Shown piece by piece: positions 47,130-57,085 of a stretch of 64,000 bases of DNA. The stretch is from Dendrocalamus latiflorus. Lineage: Eukaryota > Streptophyta > Magnoliopsida > Poales > Poaceae. The position numbers and the translations under genes were made by a program. The stretch is from NCBI GenBank assembly GCA_017311315.1, contig CM029654.1, positions 22,713,879 to 22,777,878 on the forward strand. The letters run 5' to 3'. The notes under the pieces are model-generated. The model was not told where the DNA came from and did no database searches. It saw nothing but the letters and a program-made list of their open reading frames with translations. Positions within the stretch are counted from its first letter, which is position 1; each line of letters opens with the position of its first letter.

Positions 47130-47758
47130 CTTGGTATTCCATATGTTTTTAGCTATTCTTTTCTTCAGACGTTTTTGGTTATTTTTAGCATCCAAATCCA
47201 TGGCAACAATAGTCATGCTAGTCACCTGGGAAGTCTGGAAAGGAAAAAACGCAGGGCTTTTCCGTTCGGTAGCCCCCACAACACCAACAAGCCTTGTCCT
47301 TGTCCCTTGTTGCCAACATAAAAGCAGCAGCCTGGATTTGGACCATGGCAGATGCGAAGCAGCTAGAGACTTAGTAGGCCGGTGCGAGCAGTTCTCGTAT
47401 TTCCCCTACCTACCTACCTGCTTTTAGAGCTAGTCTTTGCTTCTATCCTTTTTGGCTAGCCTCATAGATTTTACCTATATTTATTAATATGTCAATAAAC
47501 AATAGAGACGATGTATATAATTTTAAAATTAAAAAGCTGTTTAGAAAAATAGTTTTAAGAAACCGCTTGAAAAAAAATCATTCTGTTTATTTAGAAGCCA
47601 AAGCAAAAAAAATGTGAAAAACCAAAAGGAACATACCTTTATCTACTGTGTTCAGGTGACACGCTGTCACTGTAATTGTAATTAGACCATTGAAACTCTA
47701 CTTCCTCTTTAATTAAAATACGGCAATCCTCTTGCCGTTCTTTCGAAAGAAAACGGTG
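47130..47758 (+). pseudogene. LINE (non-LTR retrotransposon) 3' relic
   Basis: The frame VMLVTWEVWKGKNAGLFRSV (47211-47270) matches the C-terminal zinc-knuckle region of plant LINE ORF2 proteins, typically (W)EIWKERNAR(V/I)F. After a frameshift, ANIKAAAWIW continues it. The segment ends with ACGGCAATCCTCTTGCCGTTC and a short A-rich tail near 47756, the usual style of grass LINE 3' ends. The 5' part, including the reverse transcriptase, is missing, as is common for LINE insertions. Confidence 0.6.
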
Positions 47759-47867
47759 AGTCATTAGCCTCAAAGACCTTCGATACCCCTGAATTTTATA
47801 TGAATTTCATACAAAAAAGAAACATTCGATCTTATTGGTAGTGGGGTTTAGTGTAAAATTTGGCCCT

Positions 47868-48142
47868 GATCGGTTCGTCTTGAGCTTTTGGCTTCTGGCT
47901 TATTTTTCACTATTCATGAATTTCGTCTTTTTCTGAACTTTTGGCTTTTTATTGAGCTTTTTTGCCGGTTCTTTTTTTCCCGTATTTGTTTGTATTATAC
48001 ATATTGGGCTAACATATTTTTTATATTTTTAATTTTTTTAAATTTAATTATGCTAAATAAGCCTCTGTCAGCTACAGTACTTTTTTCAGTCAGCTACAGT
48101 GTTTTCAGCCATAAGCCATGAGCTTTTAAGTCGAACCGATCA
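47868..48142. repeat. MITE copy A
   Basis: Termini TGATCGGTTCG and CGAACCGATCA are perfect inverted repeats of 11 bp. The interior holds TTCACTATTCATGAATTTCG, TGTATTATACATATTGGGCTA and GTCAGCTACAGT blocks. Superfamily not assigned. Confidence 0.7.
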
Positions 48143-48444
48143 CCACCTTTATATGGGAATCTCACGTTACAAACAAGTCTTTAATGTCAACGAAACTTCA
48201 GACTTACTAATGGCTATGGTCTATGCGATGGATTCTTTGCTGTCTAGGTTGTAAATTTGCAAATATAGAGCACATTTGATTTGTATGAATTTTTATGAAA
48301 GCATAACAAATTCTCCCAAATTCATTTTTCCCGTCCTCGTCCCTCAATCCTACCAGCTATCTGGTCTAGCTGGGCTATCTACCTCTAGATAACCAAGAAA
48401 ATAACCCATCATAACTTTTGAAACACAGCCATTTGCCGTACGGG

Positions 48445-48715
48445 GTAATCATTTGGGCTTTTTTGGTGACTTATGATTGAAAAGCACTGTAGCTGGCTGA
48501 AAAAACACTATAGCTGACATAGGCTTATTTAGCATAATTAAATTTAAAAAAATTTAAAAATATAAAACATATGTTAGCCCATTACGTATAATACAAACAC
48601 ATACGGGAAAAAAGAACCGGCAAAAAAGCTCAACAAAAAGTTAAAAGTTCAGAAAAAGACGAAATTTATAAATAGTGAAAAATAAACCGGAAGTCAAAAG
48701 TTGATGTCCAAATGC
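48445..48715. repeat. MITE copy B, inverted relative to copy A
   Basis: Contains the reverse complements of the copy A blocks in reverse order: ACTGTAGCTGGCTGA, TAGCCCATTACGTATAATACA, AAAGACGAAATTTATAAATAG. It is a diverged copy of the same family about 300 bp away in opposite orientation. Ends are approximate. Confidence 0.65.
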
Positions 48716-48860
48716 TCACAGCCGCATGCATACCACACGGAGGAAGTAACCTAACAGAGCACCTAAACCAGGATGTAGTAGTAAACCAAATAATGAGGCT
48801 TAATTAGGAGCCTGCTTGTAGGCATCCGCAAAAGGCTATATCAACAAATTAAACCACTAA

Positions 48861-49202
48861 GAGCAAGTTTAATAAGGCTGACTGTGCTAGCTATAAGGGA
48901 ATCTATGTCAGCATAGTCCTATGTGGAGGGGAGAGAAAAGGAGAGAGAGCCAAGCCGACTCCCATGCAAGAGTCAGGCTATAGCACAGGAAAAGAGGCAT
49001 TATCCATGCATGTACCCATAGAACTAATTGTTATACCCATGCATGTATTAAATTATCAATACCCATGTATATATTAAATGATTGAGAGCTCTTGTGGAGA
49101 CAACTTATAGCCAGCTTATTGTATGAGTTGACTGCATCATTATCTTTTGATGACATGGAAATGTATTGGAGATAGCAGCTATCTGTACTATTAAACTTGC
49201 TC
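48861..49202. repeat. Tourist-like (PIF/Harbinger) MITE
   Basis: GAGCAAGTTTAATA at the left faces TATTAAACTTGCTC at the right, with TAA at both flanks (48858-48860 and 49203-49205). Length 342 bp, non-coding. The 3 bp TAA duplication is the PIF/Harbinger signature. Confidence 0.85.
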
Positions 49203-49205
49203 TAA

Positions 49206-49680
49206 GTGTTCGTGCATGATTAAATGAAACGAAAAAGGTGGATTCTTGCACATGACAAGTAATCATAGATGTACGAACGATTCCTCGCAAAAAATATATA
49301 TATATACGAACAAGGATTTGGTGCTACGAAATCTAGCTGGAGGTGCTGCTTAAACTAATGCTGCTTAAAGAGCACTAAGATAACACAGAGGGAACGCAAC
49401 CGTTATGCGCACAGATTATATTTACTACTGAATAAATTTAAGTGAATAATTATACGTATGACCACGTGGAAGTCACGGTTTGTTATGAGTAATTGACATT
49501 GGTTTACATGTGTTGTTGAAATTTGAGTTTGGTTTTAAGAGTTTGTTGGATTTTAGAGTTGTCAATGTGTAGCAGGCCTGGTTGATTTGCCGGGCCAATC
49601 AGACCGTTGGACACCGATGGTCTGACCGTTCCAGGCACGATGGTCAAAATGGCAGTGTGTGCTGTTAGAAAATAGACATA
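49206..49680. other. Non-genic spacer
   Basis: No coding or element signal found apart from a short (TA)n at about 49290. Confidence 0.4.
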
Positions 49681-49994
49681 TGTTGGATCCAGGAGTAACG
49701 ACCCTAGATCCTCTGTGTAAAATACATTAGTCTAGGATCAGCTAGTACACAATGTTGATTAACAAAGATAAATATAATCCATAAACACATATTTACGTAT
49801 TTAATAAATAATAATTACAGGCCTTATGGCCAATGTTTTACATCACTGGCCCACAAGCCAAAAGTTAATATTGCAGTATAAGAAAAAGCTAAAGTAGTGG
49901 AAGGTTCAGCCAATTTACCACAGGCAATCGACTGAGAAACGGCCTATTCGTCATACTCTTCATTATTGGCAAAGCCCTCATTCTCTGAACAACA

Positions 49995-50144
49995 TTGTAT
50001 GAAGCAAGAGTGAGTATATGGTATACTCAACAAGTTACACGGAAAATACAACATTAATGCAAGGGAGCGTTGTATGAAGCAAGAGTGAGTACATGAGTAC
50101 TCAACAAGTTACACGAAAAATACAACATTAATGTAAGTGTAATA
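49995..50144. repeat. Tandem duplication, 75 bp unit, inside the LTR
   Basis: TTGTATGAAGCAAGAGTGAG at 49995 recurs at 50070, both followed by ACTCAACAAGTTACACG and AAAATACAACATTAATG. The second unit touches the hAT insertion site. Confidence 0.85.
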
Positions 50145-50546
50145 ACTAGGGGTGAAAACGGAACGGAAATATCCCGTACCGAACCGCATCGTTTTCTACA
50201 TTTAACCCGATCGAATTCGTATTTTCGGACAAATTCGAATTCGGTTCAAAATACGGAATACCAAATTCGAAAACGGAGCGGAAACGGTTTAGATGTTTTC
50301 CGACCGTTTTCTACTTTTCTACATTTTATTCGGAATAAACCGTATTATAAATACGGTTTAAACCGTATTTCACCGTCTCACAGCCCAGGAGCCCAGCGGC
50401 CGCCGGCCAGCGCCCCAGCCCAATTAGGGACCCTAAATCTAATCCCCCCTCTGCGCTGGCTCCTGGCTCTCTCCTCCCTTCGACCCTTCCTATCGGTTGC
50501 GGCGCCGCACCCCGCAGGCCCGCACGCGACTCCAGCAGCGCCGCCG

Positions 50547-50568
50547 CCCCCCCCCCCCCCCCCCCCCC
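50547..50568 (+). repeat. Poly(C) tract, 22 bp
   Basis: An uninterrupted run of 22 cytosines in the GC-rich 5' region of the hAT element, 74 bp before the SDH2 piece. Such runs are rare and unstable; the exact length may contain sequencing error. Confidence 0.8.
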
Positions 50569-50641
50569 ACCCGGTCGCCCGCGTGCCATCCGGCCGCCTC
50601 ACCCCGGCAGCTCCGCCGCCCCGCCAGATCCGCCGAACCCC

Positions 50642-50776
50642 TCCGTCGAGCCGTGGCTCAAGCGCAAGGATCCGCCGCCACAGCCAGGGAAGGAGATCCC
50701 CCAGATCAAGGCCGACTGCGCCAAGCTCGACGGCATGTACGAGTGCATCCTCTGCGCCTGCTGCTCCACATCCTCT
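50642..50776 (+). pseudogene. Captured fragment of SDH2 (succinate dehydrogenase Fe-S subunit)
   Basis: One frame (codons from 50642) reads SVEPWLKRKDPPP, a short linker, then AKLDGMYECILCACCSTS. This is the region of the mitochondrial succinate dehydrogenase iron-sulfur subunit that leads into its cysteine-rich cluster motif C-x2-C-x2-C; the next residue should be the fourth Cys of that motif but is Ser, and similarity stops there (about 50773). About 44 codons of a protein of some 280 are present, without start, transit peptide or remaining cysteines. It lies in transposase orientation, about 740 bp before the first transposase exon. It is a gene fragment carried by the transposon, not a working enzyme gene. 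Confidence 0.9.
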
Positions 50777-51514
50777 CAAATAATTAGTCTAATGTGGTGA
50801 CCGATTTTTCCATTGACTCTTGATAGTGATAGCTGAGTCTTTTGGATTAATGGAGCTGTTGATTTTGAGTGCATGGACAAAATGTAGACATGTACTAGTT
50901 TTAAGCTGATAATGGTATTATATTAAGTATTGGTTTGACAACTACATCTATTTGCTTGGAATGAAGCTCCAACGTATATTTATTGGAGCTAGCATTTGTC
51001 AGATGTGATGCCTTGCATTCTTATATGTCACGAAAAGAACCAGATTCAACAACCGATGATGGATTATATATGATCCAAGTTAAATTTTTGTGAGAACTCG
51101 ATGTCACAATTTAGACAAATGGATATGCTGTCAAGTTGAAATGCCATACTTCCTGGTTTACAAGGGTATGCTTTTGCTTGTCATTTAGTAGTCATGCAAG
51201 GTTTTTCTAATAACTGTTTTAATCTATTCCAACCACTGTATGAATTGCTCTGTTATTTCTTCATCAATGATGCGGTCGTTTCTTTTTTTGGCCGATATTT
51301 TGTATCAACAAATGCAACATCCACATTTCGCTCCATAATTACAAGTTATCTTGAACACTTGAGTCTTGTCACAGTACAGCTATTTTTTACTCTTAGTACT
51401 TCTTATACTGGTTTATTTTGTGTGCATATACTTAATAGATGCTACACGGCTACTTGATGGAAAATTAGTGCTAATAGATGCCCGTGCAGCCGCTGAAGCC
51501 GCTGACGCCCATCG

Positions 51515-54500
51515 ATGGCGCCCCCCACTGGAGAAGGTGGATCTGGTCCTGCAGCAATGAGGAAGGGCAAGACGAAGAGCAAATCCGTGCGCCACCTTCT
51601 AGCGCCGCCGGAAGCATCGGCAGCGGCAGCAACGGCTTCTCCAGCAGCAGGTAATTCTAGTACTCCTTTTACTGAGGATATCACTATATATGCATCTATG
51701 CTATGTGAGGAGGGATAAGATTAATTTCTTGCTGTTTCCCATCAAAAATGAAATTTCGTGCTATTGTTTTGGTGGCTTTGTCATTAATGGTTAGTATATG
51801 AATATGGCTGGCATAGAAATGCCAGGCAGATGGTTGTCTTTAATGTGTGACAAGCTTTATGCTCAGTACATTGAACACAGTAACAGTAACCGAGAATACC
51901 ATTTGTCTACCGAACCTTTACAAATGCAATTACATGGGGTGCAAGGCAAAAGGCAAAAAGAAAGTACAATGAAAGATGCTAATCTGTTTCAATCCTTAGT
52001 ATGATAAGTTCTACCATTTTGCTTCTATCCTTCCCTTTCTTCAAATAGTTTGTTCTCGGAATCTGGTGATAACTTGATATTTCCTATCTGCCATGCACGT
52101 GTACATCTCAAAATGCTTTACTGAGTGTTTTCCCAGCGGAATGGGCACTGATCACTTCTTGAACCACATTGTTCATGCTAGCTACCTGTGCAACAAAAAA
52201 TCATATTAATTATTACTGCCACTTGGCTCTTGGCAGGATCAAGGAGTAAAAGGCCTTCATCTCAAAGTGTTAACTTTAATGCAACTTGTGAAAGTCCAGC
52301 TACGGCAGCATCAGTGATGGCTTCTTCTGTTGCAAGTCAAGCTCCAAATGTTGACACCAGTGGCAGTGGAGATGGCGCACCAGCAACAACCACAGCATCA
52401 GCCCGCAGATTAATATCGAAGATGATGACCAAGAGGATGACGAGGATGAAGAGCAGGCTCACCTTTCTGGCAAGAGGTTTAAGAAATGCACATCGATTGT
52501 CTGGAATTATTTCACCAAGAAATTGGAGATTTTAGAGGTGAATGGAAAGCAGTTTGAGCAGCTGTGGGGATATTGCAATTTCCCCAATTGCAAGCAGAGG
52601 TACAGAGCTGAGGGCGCTTGTGGGACAACTGCATTCAAGAACCATTTGAAGTCAAAGCACAGTGTTGTGGAGGGACAACAACAGCTTAATGTTGGTAAGA
52701 ACCCTGGTACTGAAATTGCTCATGTTCAGCCTTACAAATATGACCAAGAAGCTAGCTTGAAGAAATTGAATTTGGCAATAACCATGCATGAATATCCTTT
52801 CAATATAGTTGAGCATGAGTATCTTGTTGATTTCATAAAATCTCTCCGTCCTAGCTTTCCGATAAAGTCCCGTGTCACTGTTAGGAAAGAAATAATGGAC
52901 AAATATCTTGAAGAAAAGGAAACTTTGTATGCACACTTGAAAACTTTCCAGTGCCGCTTTAGTGCAACAATGGATATGTGGACCTCATGCCAAAATAAAG
53001 GATACATGTGTGTTACTATTCATTGGATAGATGATAATTGGCGTATGCAAAAGAGAATTATTGGTTTTTTCAATGTAAAAGGAAGGCATACTGGTGCAAA
53101 GTTGACTGAGACATTCACTGAAGTTATGGTTAAATGGTACATTGAAAATAGACTGTTTGCTTTGACTTTGGATAATGCTAGTTCAAATGAAGTGGCTGTC
53201 AATGATATAATTTCAGATCTGAAAGAGAATGGTAACGGTTCCCTAGTTTGTGATGGGATGTTTTTTCATGTTAGATGTGCCTGCCATATTCTCAATTTGG
53301 TTGCTAGAGATGGGTTGAAAGTCATTTCAGGAACAATCAGCAAGGTCAAATCACTTGTACTAGCTGTGAAAGGGTCTCCATTGCAGTGGGAAGAGCTTAT
53401 GAAGTGTGCCACCGAAGCTGGGTTGGATACAAAGAGGGGTATCTCGATGGATGTTTCAACCAGGTGGAATTCTACCTACTTAATGTTGAGAGATGCCTTG
53501 TACTACAAGGATGCATTTATTAGGTTGAAGTCTTCAAATCGTAAAAGGTATGCCAAGATTTCTCCATCTTCTGCTGAATGGGACAATGCATTGACAATTT
53601 ATGGCTGCTTGAAGAAATTTTATGATCTCACTGAAATTCTCTCTGGCACTTCATATCCTACTGCAAACTTATTTTATAGAGGTTTCTGTGATATAAAGCT
53701 CTTGCTTGATGATTGGTGCTTTAGTGGAGATGGTACAATTAGAGATATGGCAATTGTTATGAATGAGAAATTTGAGAAATATTGGCACCATTCCAACATT
53801 GCTCTAGCTGTAGCCTGTTTTCTTGATCCTAGGTATAAGAAAAGGCTGCTAGAGTACTATATGAAGAAGTTCTATGGTGATCATTATCAATTTGAACTTG
53901 ATGAGTTTGTTAGTGTGGTAAAGAAACTGTACAACTTTTATGTTAGTTCTGCTCCTGCATCATCAAAGAAAAATAGTCAAAGGGCTGCACCTGGACCTAG
54001 TAACACAGCTGATATATTAATGGGAAATGTAGACCATGACCTAGAAGAATTCTTATATGATGCAAGTGAACTTGCTATGGTTGAGTCAAATGAGTTGGAG
54101 AGGTATATTGCAGAACCACTTCTAAAAATTGTTGGTGAGTTTGATATCTTAGCATGGTGGAAAAACAAGAGAGAAGACTATCCTATCCTTTCGCAAATTG
54201 TTCGGGATGTAATGGCCATACAGGTATCAACAGTAGCATCTGAGTCTGCTTTTAGTGCTGCTGGTCGTGTTGTTGATCCCTATCGTAGTCGTCTTGATCC
54301 CGAGATGGTACAGGCATTAATTTGCACAAAGGATTGGGTTGCTGCAGCAAGAAAAGGTGCTCATTTTATCTTTTTTTTCAGTTAGACACTTATAATTGCA
54401 GCAGAATATTGCATTGATTATTTTCGTTTCTCATTTTTTGTTCAGATTCTAAAATGGTTGGATCAATTGTGAGTGATCTTGAGGTTGAGGCTTTGGCTAA

Positions 54501-54707
54501 TGTTGTGGCTAAACTGAAAATTGAGGTATGTGTATGTTTATTGACTGCTTGCTCTGAAATATGCTATTGCTACATCTAATTTTAATTCACTTTGCAAACT
54601 TGTAGAAAAAGGACAAGGAGGGGGATGAGGACTCTGAGGAGGACAATGAGGAAGCAAAAGATATGGAAAGCGATCCTGACCTCATGGATGATGCTGATGA
54701 ACTGTAG
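51515..54707 (+). CDS. hAT (Ac-type) transposase, four exons, one frameshift
   Basis: Cuts and pastes the element by binding its ends. Proposed exons: 51515-51650, 52237-54356, 54446-54525, 54606-54707. Each junction has GT/AG ends and keeps phase. Total about 810 residues, like Ac transposase. Exon 2 carries a BED zinc finger (CNFPNC ... FKNHLKSKH, about 52573-52662), then hAT catalytic-domain blocks TMDMWTS, TLDNASSN, CACHILNL and STRWNSTY, and the C-terminal dimerisation region with LAWWKNKREDYPILSQIVRD and STVASESAFSAAGR. Exon 4 is acidic. The frame of exon 1/early exon 2 and that of the BED finger differ: a one-base shift lies between about 52353 and 52420. Either this copy is mutated there or a small unrecognised intron exists. 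Otherwise no stops. Confidence 0.85.
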
Positions 54708-55109
54708 ATGTTCTGCTAGCTGTTAATTGCTTGTTTTAGACTTGTATTGTATTTGTGTCGGCTATTGTGTTAATACTTAAGACCAAGGGTCATGCACTTG
54801 TTAATTATTATATGTACTTGAACTTGATCATGCACTTAGTAATTGTTATGTACTTGGTCACTTGTTAATTGTTATGCACTTGGTCCTACAGGTCGGTATT
54901 CCGTATTGAATTTTCGTATACCGACCGTGTTCGACATAATTCCGTTCGAATTGGTTCGTTTTCGAAATTCTCGATATTCCGTAAGTTCGCGTTCGTTTTC
55001 GTGTCCGGCTTTACCGCTTTCGCTTTCGTTTTCGTATTTAAATGTAGAAGTAGAAAACGGTTGAGGAGTTTTCCGACCGTTTCCGACCATTTTCATCCCT
55101 AGTAATAAC

Positions 55110-55236
55110 AAGGCGGGCATAATAGGGTTATTTGAGTATAAAGCAATAATTAATATTTAAATATAATAAAAAGATGTAAAAGTGTAATATAATACAATTA
55201 TGTAAAAATTGAATTTTAAATGAATCAATGAAGCTA
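55110..55236 (-). repeat. LTR segment between hAT and gypsy insertions
   Basis: AGGGTTATTTGAGTATAAAGCA here matches the fragment near 35882 (AGGGTTATTTGAGCATAAAACA), confirming that the split LTR continues after the hAT element. Confidence 0.7.
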
Positions 55237-57085
55237 GTCTGATGTGAATGACAATATTGCAATGCATACATCTTATGATAAATGTTGTACTAAATGGTAT
55301 GTGCAAAATAATAAGAATGACACAATAATTGATTTATACATATACCATATATATGTGTTATTCTTTTTGTTTACTATACCTTTAGATGTGCATAATGTGT
55401 TAAACAGGAGAAGTGTAAATAATAAATATATCTATCACACATACATGTTGTATTTTTTGTTTAGTACAATTTCAGGCTATCAAAAATCGAGGACGGATTT
55501 TCTTGAAGAAGGGGAGGATGATGCGGATACAGACATGTTTAATGTTTTTCAGTTAAATATATTATTTGACTGGAAGAAATTATTGAGCTGCATTAAATAT
55601 TATCAGGTGAACTCTATTTTAATTGTGTCTTTAATTATTATATTTGGAAATACAGAACTACTACTATGTTATGTATTTATATGCAAACCCATACTCATTC
55701 TATACAAACCTAAAGTGAAGATGTGTTTAGAAGGTCTCATCGATACTAGTGCATCGTTCATTACTTCAAGTGAACAAGATGACGAGGACATCCCAATTGA
55801 TCCGATTATATGAGCACGAGCTAAAAAGATTAATCAATAGATAAACTCGCTCCTAATTGAATCTAGTTTTAATTTACAAGAGAATTGGATGTTACCTCTT
55901 GCAAATGTTGTGTGCATGCTCAGCTTTGAATGATATGAAGCTTTTGGAATTGAAAACATAGAGGTGAAGCTAATGGAGAAGAAGTACATGGAGCCAAGCA
56001 AGGGAAGACACGTTCAAATCCTCATTACCACGTCGGATCATCCATAAGTTCAATCGAATTCACAAAGATGCTCCGGACATTCAAATAATTTCAACTGGTA
56101 TAAAAAAACTACCTTCAGATCAGTCTGATCGATCTCAGATATGTTTAGGACCGCTTCAAATGATTGCACCGTCCGATCTTCCACGGACCACCCGATCATC
56201 TTAGAAATGTTCGGGCCACTCCAATAAGTCATACTATCTGATCTTCAACGGACCGCCCGATCACCTTGGAAACGTTCGAACCACTCTGAACGTTCGTTCA
56301 TTCCACAATGTTCGATTGGTTTTGGATGGTAGATAGCGATGGTGACGTTCAGACCGCTCCGAACGTTCGCCCTTCTACGTCGTTCGATCAACTTTGGACG
56401 GTCGATATTGATGGTAACGTTTGGACCAGGCCAATTGATCCTGCTGTTGGATTGTCTAGAGACACTTACAGCCGTTCGATTGACTTGGAGGTGTTCAGAA
56501 CAGTATGACCGTATCTCTGACCGTATATCTAGCATATAAAGGCAATAACTTTCACATACGAGATCCGATTGAAGTGATCTTGGATTCGTTTGAAAGCTTA
56601 TTTCAAGGGCTACATAATAGAGGAGAATTTATCTTCAAAAGCATCATGAATTTTTATTTTTTATTTCCTTCTTGTGAGAGTCCGAGTCTAAAACACTTAG
56701 GAATTGTGTAGGAGACCTTGCGGCCTTCCAAGGGTTATATAAGCCTTGTAATATGTAACTTTTTAGCAAACCATGATTGAATCTATTATTTTCAAGAGAG
56801 GGCTATACGCTTATTCTTCCTAAAGTTTGCTATCTGATTGCAACCTAGAGGGGAATTGGGCATTTCTCTACATCATTGTTCTTATAATTCCTTGTGATTC
56901 TTAGGAGCTGCGACATGTCTGCTTTGTGGTCGGGTAGATGGGATCACGCACATGTGGTTGGGTAAATTCTTTTATCACAGATTGTTGTTTTGACAGTGGT
57001 TAGTGCCATCGGTTCACCAGGTTGCACGGATCCAAGTTATCATTATCGATCCTACATCGTGAAGATCAGACACCCCACATCATAG
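55237..57085 (+). mobile_element. 3' fragment of another gypsy element with LTR
   Basis: Reading forward, SRTDFLEEGEDDADT near 55491 and then a DPII-ARAKKINQ-INSLL segment (about 55799-55855, with stops) match the C-terminal end of gypsy polyproteins (typically GPMTRARAK...). A long non-coding part follows with TATATAAG at 56736-56743, CTTGTAATATG and AAAGTTTGCTATCTGATTG, typical of LTR transcription start regions. The rest of the element is missing, and the ends where the host LTR resumes (near 55237 and 57085) are approximate. The 189-codon open frame at 55244-55813 is mostly AT-rich non-coding DNA. Confidence 0.55.

Larger units (their letters stand above)
50147..55101 (+). mobile_element. 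Ac-like hAT element with a captured host exon
   Basis: 4,955 bp with a perfect 8 bp duplication GTAATAAC (50139-50146 and 55102-55109), the hAT signature. The left end TAGGGGTGAAAACGG and the right end, read on the other strand, TAGGGATGAAAATGG match the 11 bp terminus of maize Ac. Both subterminal regions are rich in AAACGG and its complement, the known binding motif of Ac transposase. Inside are a GC-rich 5' region with a 22 bp C run, a piece of SDH2, and a four-exon transposase gene. Size is close to Ac (about 4.6 kb). Confidence 0.93.

Noticed and set aside
47888..48121. 77-codon Phe-rich frame
   Set aside because: Lies fully inside a MITE with inverted termini.
50642..50776. A working SDH2 gene in the hAT element
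   Set aside because: Only about 44 codons are present, without transit peptide, start or the remaining cluster cysteines.
55244..55813. 189-codon open frame as a gene
   Set aside because: The first half is AT-rich with low-complexity Ile/Tyr; the second half matches a gypsy polyprotein tail and DNA near its LTR.
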